Shown: piece after piece, positions 33,000-43,311 of the stretch
How positions within the stretch are numbered: position 1 is the stretch's first letter
How the letters are laid out: every line of letters begins with the position of its first letter
Assembly: GCA_963575745.1 (NCBI GenBank)
Contig: CAUYUJ010000364.1
Span: 1 to 64,000, forward strand
Length of the DNA stretch: 64,000 nt
Direction of reading: 5' to 3'
Origin: Prorocentrum cordatum
Lineage: Eukaryota; Sar; Dinophyceae; Prorocentrales; Prorocentraceae
Notes under the pieces: model-generated
Databases searched by the model: none
What the model was told of the DNA's origin: nothing
What the model saw: the letters and a program-made list of their open reading frames with translations, nothing else
Made by a program: the position numbers and the translations under genes

Positions 33000-33470
33000 T
33001 ATCTGAGGATTCTTGCGTGCGTTTGGGGAGCTGTTTGGGGGCCTCTTGGACCTCTTGGAGGCCTCTCGGGGCTTTTTGGGGGTCTCTTTTGGGTTGCTTG
33101 TGGACTTCGTGGGGCTTTTGGGGGGCCTCCTGGGCTGGAGCGATCGGATTGTCGTTTCGTCTTATCTCTCTTGGCCTTTCCTTGGGCCTTCTTAGGGCGA
33201 TATTTGGCTGTCTTGGGCCCCTCCTTGGGCCGTCTTGGAACCCTCTTGGGCCGTCGTGAGGCCCTCGCAGTTTTGTGGCGGTCTACGGGGGCTCTTGGGT
33301 CGTCTTGGAGTTTTGCGGGGCCCTGTTTGCTTCGCGGGGCCCTCTCGGGAAGGCTTTTGGGCCTCTGTTGGGGCGCCTCGACGGCGTCTTGGCGGCGTTT
33401 TGGGGCCATCGCAAGCGTCTCGGCCAGATCGTTCGGCGATTCGGGACCGTCTCGGAACGTCTTTGAGGCA
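33000..33470. repeat. TCTTGGGGCC degenerate repeat, block 4
   Basis: Begins CTTTTTGGGGGTCTC and runs through GGGCCGTCTTGG units. Confidence 0.7.
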
Positions 33471-34094
33471 ACGGGAGGCAGATTTGGAAGCTCCCGAGTC
33501 TCCACGGGTGCGCCAGGGAGCCCCCGCACCCACCCCAGGAGCCCGAATACCCCCCCGTTGAACGAGATGTTGGACCCCGGGGGACGGGGAAGTGGGGAGG
33601 GGGCAGTCACTCATCTCACATGCTGTTTCCCCACCGCGCGCGGGGGTCGGTGGGTGTATCGGGTGTGAGGGTCCAGGGGGGGAGTGTCAGGCGATCGCAA
33701 ACATGGATCAAGGAGGCGTGGATCAGCGGCGGGCGTTCCAATAGGAAATCGCTGATTTCCGCCGCCGAGCGAGGCGGCACCGGCCGCATTTTGGGGAGGG
33801 CACCTCCCCCGACCCATGGATTTGGCGACCGCGTGCCACATCCATGGATCGCTAATCCACGTTGGCGCGCCCCCGACGCAAGCGGGGGTCGGCGGATGTA
33901 CCAGGTGTGAGTGTCCAAGGGAGGGAATGGTTCGGGATCGCTCCGTGCTCGGGACGTGGCGGATGACGTTCGGTGGCGGCACGACCACCGCGGAGCTCCG
34001 TGTCGCAGGATGACTACTATGACGGGAGCGAGCCAGTGCACAACATATGGAGCTATCACCGCGCCCACCGTGCTATGCTCGCCAGAAAGCGGTG

Positions 34095-34385
34095 TGTGCG
34101 GTGTTGCAGTGTTGTTGCAGTCTGTTGTAAGTATGTTGTGGCCCATGTGGGTGGTGTTGTAGTATGCTACAGTATGTTTCAGCCGCCCCAGGGGGCGGCG
34201 CAGTAGGTTGTTGCAGTCTGTTGCAGTCTCCGAGGGAGGGGGGGGCATACTGTTAGTGTTCCAGTTTGTTTCACTTTGTTGGTTTGTGTCAAGTTGGCAC
34301 AGTCATCCCGAAGGCGGTGTCGCAGTTTGTTTCAGTCAGTTTCAGTCCGCGTGTGCGGCTGTGTTTCAGGTTGTTTCAGTTGGTT
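34095..34385 (-). repeat. Inverted relative of the CAACAGACTG array
   Basis: GTTGTTGCAGTCTGTTG and GTTTCAGTCxGTTTCAG units, the reverse complement of the 15.5-16.1 kb array. It also carries GCCCCAGGGGGCGGCGCAG. Confidence 0.7.
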
Positions 34386-34967
34386 GCCTCCACAAATTCC
34401 CTTCCACGAGGCTGGCGCTGTCGCCGCCTTCTTCGCGCCGACGAATGCCACGCCCAAGAAGGGCAATGCACCGCGCCCTGTTGATCCACCCGCCGCCGCT
34501 GGACGCGTCAGCGGGCCACCCCATGCTGATGCCGCAGTCGGTGAGCAGCCGACGCAGCCGGCGACCGCTGACGAGGTCACTTGCCATCTTCCTCCTTCTC
34601 CACCCGGCCGCTTCCACCCTTCCCTTCGAATCACCACCGCCTCCCCATCATCATGCATCCCTTCCCTGCCTCCTTCTGCTCCCGCTGCGCCTCCTCCTCA
34701 TCCCCGCATCCCTATCCTAATCGTCCCCCGCCTCCGTCTCCCTTCTCCTCGCCCCCGCCACCTCCGCCCTCCTCTTCCGCACCCGCCCTCATCGTTCGCA
34801 CTTTCATTTCCGCCCTCCTCCTCCATTTCCCTCGCCTTCTCCACCGCCCGCCCACTCACCTCCCCGCCCGTCGCCCGTGGTAAGGTTTTGGATGCGTTGT
34901 TTGCGGGGGTCTTCGGTGACGACCCCTGCGGCGCCGACGCAGCCACAGCCGCCCCCCCCCCCCCTCG

Positions 34968-35570
34968 ATGGGCGACCCAGCTGGGCAGACCACCTGCGCC
35001 AGCGCGCCGCAGGGCGCCATCGTCGTCGCCGCCACTGGGGGCGATGCAGATGGTGACCGCGGGGGCGTTGTCAGTCCCGACCGCGGTTGCACGTCGCAGG
35101 GTGCACTTGTCGTCGCTGGTATCGGCGTCGCGTCGGTTGGCGACCGCGGGGGCGCCGCGGGCGCGATCGCCGGCATCGGCGCGCAGCGGGGCGCCACCTT
35201 CGTCGCCGCCGCCGAGGGCGCCGCTGGCAGCGAGGACGTATCATATGGCGGCCACGGGGAAGCTGCGGGCGCAGTCACCGGCGCCCGCGCGCCCCCGCAG
35301 GACGCCTCCGCCGTCGCCGCCACCGAGGGCGCGGCAGATGACGACCGCGGAGACGCTGCCAATCTCGACCGCGGTTGTACGTCGCAGGGTGCAGCCGTCG
35401 TCGCTGGCAGCGACGGCGTAACAGTTGGCGACCGCGGGGGAGCTGCGGGCGCGGTCGCGCCCGTCAGTCCCAGTCACGGCGCCGCCGCCAGCGAGATTGC
35501 AGCAGCTGGCGACCGCGGTTCCGCTGCCACTGGGCCCGCTCGTCTGTCAGCCCTGGCCATAGCGATGGTT
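34968..35570 (+). repeat. GACCGCGGGGGCGCC minisatellite upstream of the methyltransferase gene
   Basis: Degenerate units of about 60 bp. A longer unit containing DRGCTSQGAxVVAGxxGV in translation occurs twice, around 35080-35180 and 35360-35470. One frame stays open for 225 codons (34968-35645), and a reverse frame is also open. It may be a repeat-encoded exon, but I favour non-coding repeat because no frame is better than another. Confidence 0.5.
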
Positions 35571-35625
35571 GCACACCGCAGGGCGCCGCCGCCCTCGCCG
35601 ACAGATCGCGGCAGACGGCGCGCGC

Positions 35626-35787
35626 ATGGAGGAACCTGGCGGTGATAGCGCGAGCTCGAGCTCATCGCCCAGCAGCAGCGGTAGTGACTCTGACTCTGGC
35701 CAGGAGGCGTCGCCCGGTGATGACGGCGAGGCTGGCGACGCCGACGCGGGCGATGAGCTTGGGGGCGACGCCGAGGAAGAGGGCGCA
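35626..35787 (+). CDS. Possible N-terminal part of the methyltransferase-like gene
   Basis: ATG at 35626, shortly after a GCCGACAG that could accept a spliced leader. The reading is MEEPGGDSASSSSSPSSSGS, then an acidic stretch ending GDAEEEGA and a TGA at 35788. The same frame continues immediately with AKRRRGRAEPAP and stays open to the methyltransferase motifs. Acid-Ser-rich followed by Lys/Arg-rich is a normal nuclear N-terminus, so the TGA looks like an interruption of one gene. A 24-base GC-AG interval would remove it in frame, but that is too short to be a credible intron. Confidence 0.45.
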
Positions 35788-35790
35788 TGA

Positions 35791-36559
35791 CGGGCCCCGG
35801 CCGCTCAGGCCAAGCGCCGCAGGGGCCGCGCCGAGCCCGCGCCCCGTACTCGGCGAGCAGCGGGCGGAGGCAAGACGGCGCAGACCGCCGCCCAGAGGAT
35901 CGAGCGGGGCGCCGCGCGAGCGCTGAGCAAGCGCAAGAAGAAAGCAGCGAAAGCAGCGAGGGCCGGCGCCAGGCAATCAGAGGCCGAGGCCAAGGCCGCC
36001 GCCAAGGCGGCGCAGGCTGCGGCTGCGGAGGCAAAGGTCAAGAGGAAGGCGAAGGCAGCGGAGAAGAGGCGCCGACAGGCAGCTGGAGAGGCTGTCAGTT
36101 CGGATGATGATGATACTCTCCCGGCCCCATGGGGCGAGGCTGACTCGCTGCCCCACGCCTGCCCTGTCATCGAGTTGCCGCCGGTCTACTCGGGCGCCGC
36201 GTCAGCTGGTTTGAGCGCTCCCGACACGTACCTGCGCGAGCTGACTCGTGCTATGGTGCGTCGCCTGAGCGCCGTGGAGGAGCAGGGGCTGCTTCTGGTT
36301 TTCCTGAAGAAAGGGCCCATCAGCCTCGGTTCGGCGTGCTCTGGAAACGATTCGCCCGCCCTTGTCACGCGGGCGCTCGCAGATGTGCGCCGTGAGGAGC
36401 TGCAGCCCATGATCGCGCCGCTTCGCGAGGCAGGCGTCGCGTTCTCGGACGCAGACTACACTGCAGGCGCCGGCTTCGCTCACACGTTCAGCTGCGAGGC
36501 GGCTGCGGCGAAGCAGGGGTTCATCAAGGCTGCGCGCGTTTACCCCCGCCTCTTTTCGG
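35791..36559 (+). CDS. Cytosine-C5 DNA methyltransferase-like, exon with motif I
   Basis: Frame 1 starts with a Lys/Ala-rich linker (SKRKKKAAKAARAG, AKVKRKAKAAEKRRRQ) and an acidic SSDDDD patch. After LRELTRAMVRRLSAVEE comes SLGSACSGNDSPALV, the cofactor-binding motif I form used by eukaryotic cytosine methyltransferases. It is followed by AHTFSCEAAAAKQGFI, the usual second motif (acidic residue after the next strand), and YPRLFSD. The family transfers methyl from S-adenosylmethionine to cytosine C5 in DNA; nuclear location is expected. The exon ends near 36559, where a GATGAGC follows. Joining to GATCTGCCG at 36786 keeps the frame. Confidence 0.65.
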
Positions 36560-36786
36560 ATGAGCATGAGGCGCAGGCTGGGGCCAGAGGGGGGGGGGGG
36601 GATGATCAAACTGAGCATGTGGAGCAGGATGAGTAGGATGATCAGTAACCATGAGCCGCGATGGGAGGACGGGTGGTACGCTGACGACGGCGACGCCGAA
36701 GACAGCGGCGGAGACGACGACGACGACGGCGGCCGCAGCGATGCTAGCGCCGACAGCGTCGCGCTGGCGCAAGGTTGCTTGCCCAG

Positions 36787-36897
36787 ATCTGCCGATCTTA
36801 TACGATGCCGTCTGCGCGTTGGCCGACGGCGCCTCGCGCAACATCTTGGTCGAGGATGCCAGCGGCACCCCGGCGCCGACCCCCGAGTTCAACAACG
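36787..36897 (+). CDS. Methyltransferase-like gene, middle exon
   Basis: After TTGCTTGCCCAG the frame reads DLPILYDAVCALADGASRNI, then LVEDASGTPAPTPEFNNVAG. Joined to the previous exon it gives YPRLFSDLPILYDAV, consistent with the spacing after motif II in this family. The 3' limit is uncertain. I could not see a Pro-Cys catalytic motif here or in the DNA between this exon and 38.6 kb, so either an exon was missed or the motif is lost. Confidence 0.5.
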
Positions 36898-37996
36898 TCG
36901 CGGGGGGGCCCCATGCCAGGGCGCGACCATCATGAACGAGCAGCAGGATCGCGCAGCGATCGCTGGCGCAGGACCGCCAAGGGCAAAGCGCCACCGCAGC
37001 GCGCGCCCCAATGTCGGCGCCGACACTCCCCGCCACGCGTAACCATCGCATCCCCCATCTGCTTCTCTCCCTTTTTCCCTCCAGTCTACCCATCGTCTAT
37101 CCGCCTCCTACCTCCTGCCCCCTGCTCCTACTGCGCCCGTTGCCGCTGCTGCTGCTTCTCCTCCTGTAATGACTGACCGTCGCATCGAGGGGCCCGTTTG
37201 TTCTGCCCCCCTGCCTCGCGCCTCGTGGCGTCGCGCGGCCGACGACGAGACGACGGACGAGAAAGGATGGCAAACCCATGGCGACGATGGCGATGCTGAC
37301 TGATGCTTCTGACCTGGGGAGGAGGGCATGATGATGATGATGCGCGTCGGGTGCTGAGCGCAGTTGAATAGATCACCCCCCCCCCAGACTGCGAGTCAGA
37401 CACCGCGATCTGATGATCGGGGGCGGCGGCCCACGATGGCATATTACCACCTGCCACATAACCACGTAGGCCCATCGGCTGAGTCCACGCGGGGCCCACG
37501 ACCCATGGCCACAACATCTGCGTCGATCCCCGCCCCCCCCCCCCCACCCCACCAACCCCCATTCCCGATCATATGGCCGCCACCTTCCCCGCTGCCTCGG
37601 CGGCGCCCTCGACGCGGCATCATGCATCGCGATGCCCTTGCCTTGCTAAGAGGGCGGAGGCGGATGAGATGAGGACGGGGACGCCGATGCGGCATAGGAA
37701 CCAAGAAATGCGGGAGGAGGCGGATGGATGAGGATGCGGATGATTGATGATGAATGATAATGATAATGACGGCGAATGCGGATGGTGATGGTGACCGCCG
37801 AAGCCGCAATGACGCCTCCTCCAACCTACGTCTCTTCTCGCTGCTCACGACCGAGCCCAGTGGGCTCGCGTAGGTTCGTTCGCGCGCCCATCGCCGGGCC
37901 TGCAACTCGAGCTTGTCTCCTTGAGTTATGTTAGGTGTGCGCGAGGTGGGGCGCGGTCATGATCTGGTTTGTTTTGCCCCCCCCCCTTTCGTGCAG

Positions 37997-38065
37997 AGCC
38001 TATGTTAGGCCTGATGGCAATGTCAAGCCTGATGATTGCACCGATGGGCTGCTGCGGCTTCGAAG
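37997..38065 (+). CDS. Possible methyltransferase-like gene exon
   Basis: After CCCCTTTCGTGCAG the frame reads AYVRPDGNVKPDDCTDGLL RLRR and is followed by GTTATC. The composition is protein-like, but the donor is not settled: phases with the next exon agree only if the exon ends at ...GATTGCACC with a GATGGGC (GA) donor. A similar small segment, ASSNLRLFSLLTTE, lies at 37808-37855. Confidence 0.3.
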
Positions 38066-38309
38066 GTTATCTTGGATATCTCATCGGGGTACTCGGGGGA
38101 GTTGAATGCCCCCCTCCTCCTCCCCGCCCCCTCCCCCCACCGCCGCCGGGGAGCGCGGGGCGCCTTGCGCGCCCGCGTCGTCGCGCGTGCCGCCGCCACT
38201 GCGCCCCGCCAAGGTTCCTGGGCCGATGCTATGGGAACCGGCGGTAAACCGTCAACCTGGCTGCCGCCGGGGACTTCGTAGAGCTCTTTTCTTGCGCAGC
38301 GCTCCTCGG

Positions 38310-38580
38310 GACACATTAAAAAAGCTTCTTGAGCAAGACCTGAAAAAAAAACAGAAAAATCACGTTTTTCTGTTTTTATCCAACGTGGGTTGCTCCAAGT
38401 GTTTCAGTAGTAATCTACCTATTGGCCTGAAAATTTCACAGGCGCGCGCGTCATAATTCACTGCAGGTGCGAAAAATCTGCTTTCTCAAAATAAATTGCC
38501 AAATATCTCTCAAACTTTTGCAAAACCGACCCAAAGTCACCACTTTGTTTCTTAAGGTCGGGTCGGCCAAATAGCTCCAC
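38310..38580. other. AT-rich island within the methyltransferase gene
   Basis: About 270 bp of much lower GC than all surrounding sequence, presumably intronic. It includes AAAAAACAGAAAAATC, a hairpin CAGAAAAA...TTTTTCTG, and TTTTGCAAAACCGACCC. There is no open frame. Confidence 0.6.
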
Positions 38581-38601
38581 CCCGCGCCGGCATTCCTCTA
38601 G

Positions 38602-38656
38602 CTCATCGATGCCGACGAGCTCTACGAGGTATTACTTGCGACACTTTGGGGTGCTG
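38602..38656 (+). CDS. Methyltransferase-like gene, short exon
   Basis: After CATTCCTCTAG the frame reads LIDADELYEVLLATLWGAG. The donor is GAGTCTTG (GA type), and the acceptor at 38955 is CCAGGAGGTTG. A direct repeat TGCxxGGAGxxTTG spans both junctions. Splicing gives WGAGGCAGKCFHSIV in frame. Together with the next two exons the length is 516 bases, exactly 172 codons including the stop. Confidence 0.5.
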
Positions 38657-38739
38657 GAGTCTTGACTCTTGGGGCGTTGGACCCTCTTGGGTCTTGGGTG
38701 GGCCGACCCTATGTGAGATGTGACTGGTGCATGCGGCCT

Positions 38740-38857
38740 TCCCCCTCGCACCCTTCCTTATACTACCCGCCTTGTCCCTCGCGCCACTCAGACGCCGCGC
38801 CCCCTCCTCCTCGCAAAAGTTCTGCGCCCCCCCCACCCCGCCCCCCCACCGCCACCA

Positions 38858-38889
<32 letters not shown>

Positions 38890-38903
38890 ACCCACCCCCC
38901 CCA

Positions 38904-38936
<33 letters not shown>

Positions 38937-38954
38937 CGCCCACCCACCCTGCCA
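38740..38954. repeat. C-rich (CCACCG)n intron tail
   Basis: CCACCGCCACC and CCCACCC runs ending in CCTGCCAG, directly before the 38956 exon. Confidence 0.8.
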
Positions 38955-38955
38955 G

Positions 38956-39238
38956 GAGGTTGCGCAGGCAAGTGCTTCCATTCGATCGTCAAGATGATGT
39001 CCGAGAAACAGCCCGACTTCGGCTTCCTCGGGAATGTGAAAGGCTTGGGTCGGCCACCTAAAGCACGACACCCAGACGGCGCGAAGGTGACATTGTCTGT
39101 GCACGAGTCAAACTTGTCGAGGCGCCTCATTCAGCTCTCCAAGTCTGGCATCCACCCCACGGCGCGCTTGCTCGACCCGCGGTCTTTCGGCAGCCCGCAG
39201 AACCGCGCCAGGCACTGGATTGCCTCGGTGAACAAGAC
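38956..39238 (+). CDS. Methyltransferase-like gene, exon with motifs VI- and VIII-like
   Basis: Reads GGCAGKCFHSIVKMMSEKQ, PDFGFLGNVKGLG, then later LLDPRSFGSPQNRARHWIAS and VNKT. FLGNVKGLG aligns with the ENV motif (motif VI), where the Glu assists catalysis; here Gly replaces it. SPQNRARHW corresponds to the QxRxR-type motif VIII. The exon ends ...AAG AC with a GATCCTG (GA) donor; the next exon begins at 39504 in phase. Loss of Glu suggests reduced or absent catalysis. Confidence 0.65.
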
Positions 39239-39503
39239 GATCCTGTCACCCGCCGCCCCTCGGCACTCAGAGCACGCCTTGGGTCATTAGTCCCCCATTC
39301 TCCCCTTATCTGCGCCCACCTCCCCCCCCCCGTCGAGTCGCCGAGTCGAAGATCTGGCATCTGTAAATTCAGTAAATGCGGCTCCAGATTGGGGCTTCGA
39401 ACTTCTGGATATCTCAGCGCGCCTCTGCTCCGTTGGGTCGGCGAACTCGATGTTCGTGAGTCATGTTGCATTTGTGCGTTTGATTGCCCTTCTCCCAAGT
39501 CAG

Positions 39504-39681
39504 ACAAGAGTTCGCGATCGCGCCGTCGGAGATGCACTCCTGGATCTCGGACTTGCTGACGCGCCGCCTGAGCAACCGCGGATTGGTCGACCTGGCCAAC
39601 TTGCTGCCCAGCGACAGCGACCCTGCCGCGGTGGCCGAGCTGGAAGAGGCCACCCGCGCAACTCGCACACACCGCTTGTAG
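39504..39681 (+). CDS. Methyltransferase-like gene, last exon
   Basis: After TCCCAAGTCAG the frame reads QEFAIAPSEMHSWISDLLTR, RLSNRGLVDLANLLPSDSDP, AAVAELEEATRATRTHRL and TAG. It joins the preceding exon in phase (NKTQEFAIAP). The sequence is helical and acidic, as expected for the tail of the domain. The gene stops here, and R1 copy 3 lies immediately downstream. Confidence 0.6.
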
Positions 39682-39737
39682 CATTCGCGATCTTCTCCCA
39701 TATCGGAAGGAACGCAATGGGGGGATATCAAAGGGTG

Positions 39738-39912
39738 GGTGAGAACATCAGCTCACGTGGCTGATTTTCCCAGCGCCCCCCGGCGCCGGGATGCGCCCAT
39801 GCGTTGAGTAATGGGCCTGGCGGCGCGGCCGAAATCAGCTGCGTGCAGCAGATATCGCACCCCCCCCCCTTTCCCTATCCCCCCTTTTCGTTTGGCCCGA
39901 CCACGTGCCATA
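39738..39912 (-). repeat. Dispersed repeat R1, copy 3 (inverted)
   Basis: On the minus strand: GGTCGGGCCAAACGAAAAGG, GGGATAGGGAAA, TCTGCTGCACGCAGCTGATT, CGCATGGGCGCATCCCGGCG and CAGCCACGTGAGCTGA. This matches 47466-47640 along the whole 175 bp. Confidence 0.85.
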
Positions 39913-40379
39913 AGGTTTGGACGAGCAGATCCACGCATCGTTAGCCAGCGCGGGTCACATGCACCAGGCTAGGCACTAGGCCACCCACGATTTGCACGGT
40001 AGCACAACGATGCCAATATGCCCGTGAGTCGCGCATCGTTGGGTGCGACGCGCAACGTTATGTGACCCGATGCACTGGTTTAGGTAGGTGCCCAGGACGC
40101 CCTATCGCCCTGACCGACCATCGTAACATGTATGCATGGGCAGGCCCACGCGTCGCTAACTGCTAACCTGCATGACATATTGCACGATGAGTGACGCGGC
40201 GGAGGATAGGGAGGGGGCGATGAAGACGACGACGAGCAGGTGGAGGATGACGCGGGGGGAAGTGCAGCAGAAAGACTATGCTGAGCAGGGCGAGGACGCG
40301 GCCTGGGGGGGGGCGAGGGGGCGGGGGGTGAGGAGGGAGGGGTGGCGGTGAGGGATAGGCGGATGAGACAGACAGGGGT

Positions 40380-40545
40380 ATGTCTGATGCCCTCGAGGCT
40401 GAGAGGTTGCCCCTCCCATGGGAGCGGGGCGGCGTTGACGAGGGCGATGGCGACGAGGGAACGCCGACTAAGAAGCAGAAGCGGGGTGGGAAGTGGGAGA
40501 CGGACCACGCCCTCGCTCTGATCGACCGCGGGGCAGTTGGCGCTT
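40380..40545 (+). CDS. Possible first exon of the large unknown gene
   Basis: ATG at 40380 opens MSDALEAERLPLPWERGGVD, EGDGDEGTPTKKQKRGGKWE and TDHALALIDRGAVGAC. Acidic then basic composition, with TPTKKQKRGGK as a possible nuclear signal. The frame continues open to 40706 but loses character. The link to the exon at 40752 is assumed from position. Confidence 0.4.
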
Positions 40546-40751
40546 GTTCCCTGACCCAGGACCCATATTCAAGCGCCCATCACTCTCCCTCCGTACAGCC
40601 AAGACGCTGGCATAAGGGACATTTTGGATTCAGAAGGGGCTCGATGTTCCGCACGTCCTTCCGCGGTTGTTCCTCTAGCCTTTCTCGTGCACCGTGGCTT
40701 TTTTGAGGTCGCAGACCGGATTCGCCCCTTATTTAGCGTTCCCTATTTCAG

Positions 40752-41198
40752 CAGCCCGACTGCATGACGCGGGGGTGGTGCCACGGATAAAAGTTAACGC
40801 CCGTTGCTGCGAGGATGACATGGATCGCATTGCGACGTCGTTACCGGGCGCTCGCAGGCTGGGCCCCCGCGAGTTCGACGTGGCGGTTGTGAGTGGGATG
40901 AAGTTCCCGGAGGCATCCCGCCGCATGGTCGACGTCGGCCAGTCCCTCAAGCGGGCTCGCATGAGCAATGATGGTGTGGTGGTCGCGTGTGTCACTCCTA
41001 AGATGCAGATGTACATCGCGGACATGTGCAGGCTGATGAACGGCATCGAGGCAGCGCTCGTCCAGGGCCTGCACATCGGACCCCTGGTCGATCGTGAACC
41101 ATCGATCGCCCGCCAGTCGACATCACGTTTCGTTGAGCCCCCAGATCTCAATATACTCCACGCACCCTCATACTTCAAGACTCGATATGTGTTGTTAT
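40752..41198 (+). CDS. Large unknown gene, early exon
   Basis: After CCCTATTTCAG the frame reads IKVNARCCEDDMDRIATSLP, GARRLGPREFDVAVVSGMKF, then LKRARMSNDGVVVACVTPKM, QMYIADMCRLMNGIEAALVQ and GLHIGPLVDREPSIARQSTS, ending FVEPPDLN and a stop at 41198. The mixed composition and length make it a confident coding segment. The donor is probably near 41150-41190. I recognise no domain, and whether it belongs to the same transcript as 46418-52906 is not proven. Confidence 0.6.
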
Positions 41199-41529
41199 AA
41201 TTTGTTCGTTGGGCGGGTCTGAACCCAATCTACTTCCGCCATCAGATTTCACGATCCAGGAGTCAACCCTACTCCTTCAGGCCAGCGTGTACACCCTGGA
41301 TCGATCACGCCTTGATATCTTGCCCCTGATGATCTCCAGCCTCTGCCACATCCTCCCGCTCGCCTTCCGTCGTATCCTCCTCATGGCTCGTGCCCCTTCC
41401 TCTCTTCCCCTTGCCCCTCCCCCGCCTCGACTACCTTCCCAGTTCGCCCCCCCCCCGCCTCCTCCACCCCCTGGCCCAATGCGCGCCTAAATTGGCCGCC
41501 GCGGCGCTGTCCTGCCAGGAGATCAGCCC

Positions 41530-41789
41530 GCGCACCTCTGCGCTACCTTCAGCATGAAGACGTGGATGGACCTGGCGGGAAACGCGCTCCAGACTGGCAC
41601 GATGGCCGCGGACGCCCCCGCCTCGCACATCGCCGTCGGCGTCGGCGCGCCCAGGCAGCGCGGTGCCATCGGTTCGCGCCCGGGGCGCGTCCTTGATTTG
41701 AAGGCGCCGCTGATTAGCGTCACCCGCGACGCCGACTCGGACGTCGACATCGACGACGTTGCTGGCTGGAGCTTCCTGCGTGGCTTCCT
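41530..41789 (+). CDS. Large unknown gene, exon
   Basis: Reads HLCATFSMKTWMDLAGNALQ, TGTMAADAPASHIAVGVGAP and VLDLKAPLISVTRDADSDVD, IDDVAGWSFLRGF. It ends at CTTCCT with a GTAACG donor. The acceptor is probably GAGATCAG shortly before. Function unknown. Confidence 0.5.
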
Positions 41790-42345
41790 GTAACGCTTGC
41801 CTTCGGCATACCCCGCCACCGCGCAACGTGCCTGGCCGTTGGTTTGGGGTTTGGGGTTCGCGCGGTTTGGGGGGTTGGGTTCGGGGGTCTGCGCGGGCAT
41901 CTTGGAGGGCTTGGGTGCGGGATTTGGGGTCTGTTCGGGGTCGACGCCTCTTGGCGCCGACCCAGGCCGTCGACCCAGGCGGCCTCCGAGACGGCCCCGG
42001 GGCGACACGCGGGCGGGCGCATGGCCGCATAGCCTCGCGCCTGGGGGAGGCAGTGGATCTGGCCGATCGGTCGGCGCGCCGCTCGCATCGCGGCTGGGCC
42101 CACATGTCCCCAGCTCCCAGCACGCAGCCGATCGCTTCTCCGTCCCTGCTCGCTCCCCTTCCCAGATCAGACTTCCCCGTCAGCTCTGCCGCTCCGAGAC
42201 GCAGGGGCGCTTCAGGCCGAGCGCCCGCGTGGGTCGTGGGCCGCTCGCAGATCCGCTGCGCAGCGTTGGGGCGCAGCCAAACACACAAAAACGTCAGCGC
42301 CGAGAACCTCCCATGATGCCAGCGGGGATACCATGTCCCGTGATC

Positions 42346-42430
42346 ACGGCGCTTCGCGCATCGCGGTCTGGACCAAATTTGCCGCATTCTCCCCCAGGGG
42401 GCCGGCGCGACGACGTGGAGCGCGACGTTA
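42346..42430 (+). repeat. Dispersed repeat B, copy 1
   Basis: GCGCTTCGCGCATCGCGGTC, GGACCAAATTTGCCGC and CCCCAGGGGGCCGGCGCGA recur twice in tandem at 53250-53390. Confidence 0.65.
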
Positions 42431-42810
42431 TATGACCAACACCATGCGAAGCGAAGCCCATGTCTGGCGAGCTCTTCCCCGCCACGATTTGCTTCGGATT
42501 TCAGTCTGGGCCCCTGTCGCGGAGAGCGCGCGTTTCGTATTTAGTGTCTAGCTACTTGGCGATGCTTCCATTACACCTCCGGGCCCTGGGGACCATGTGC
42601 CAGATGCCATGGACCAGGACATCGTGCACCAGGACACTGCGGGAGGAAACGAGGAAAGGGGAATGCGCCGACCCACGGCTGCCTCCTCTCCCCCCCTCTC
42701 CCCCCCCCCCTTCCATATCACCCCCCTTCCTCGTTCCTGACCTCATCCCCCGCCCTCCCCCCCACCGCCTATCCCTGGCGCGGGCGGGGCTGCCTCGGCT
42801 CGGCTCGTCG

Positions 42811-43087
42811 TTGCACACCACGCCTTCGAGGTGACGCCTCAGCTCCTGCGGGTCGGGCTGCAGCTAACTAGCTCAAGCCTCAAGCCGGGCGAGACTGTTG
42901 ACGAATCCTGTTTGCGCTATCTTGGCCCACGGGTTGATTGCGACCCGAATGGCACTGTTGCCCCCCGGCGCCCCCGACCTCAACACATGCTACATTGCGA
43001 TGTTTTGCGTTGCCCAGGGCAGATCGATTCGGCATTCGGCGTGTGTTTTCAGCGTGCACGGTCGTTTTGGAATACTACAGTCGGGGG
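42811..43087 (+). CDS. Exon-like segment, unknown
   Basis: Frame 3 reads VVAHHAFEVTPQLLRVGLQL, TSSSLKPGETVDESCLRYLG and PRVDCDPNGTVAP, and later RARSFWNTTVGG before a strong GTAAGT donor at about 43088. A second frame over 42960-43080 also looks protein-like, so an internal intron with the GTTGAT donor after LRYLGPR and the TTTTCAG acceptor at about 43050 is possible. Confidence 0.4.
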
Positions 43088-43212
43088 GTAAGTGGGTCGG
43101 GGCAAAAGTGGTCACTCGCGGCGCCTCGCCGGTGCAACGTTTTTTCCTTCAGCCAGAAGCACAACAATCTAACGGAATTAGGCCCCATGCCCCCCGATTC
43201 CCCGCAGCGAGA

Positions 43213-43311
43213 CGCCATGGGGCCAACCGGGTCGGAGCGCTCGAGCAGGCGCAATATCCGCACGGCGCCCCGCTGCCGCCGGTCAATCGACTTCAGCGGC
43301 GACGAAGGTCC
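43213..43311 (+). CDS. Exon-like segment, basic
   Basis: After TTCCCCGCAG the frame reads RDAMGPTGSERSSRRNIRTA, PRCRRSIDFSGDE and meets a GTCCACG donor. Arg/Ser-rich, possibly a phosphorylated linker. Low information. Confidence 0.35.

Noticed and set aside
36186-36636. Minus-strand frames opposite the methyltransferase motif I exon
   Set aside because: Antisense shadows; the plus strand carries recognisable family motifs in order.
35000-41200. Retrotransposon carrying the methyltransferase
   Set aside because: Known in other eukaryotes, but I found no reverse transcriptase, integrase or terminal repeats around this gene.
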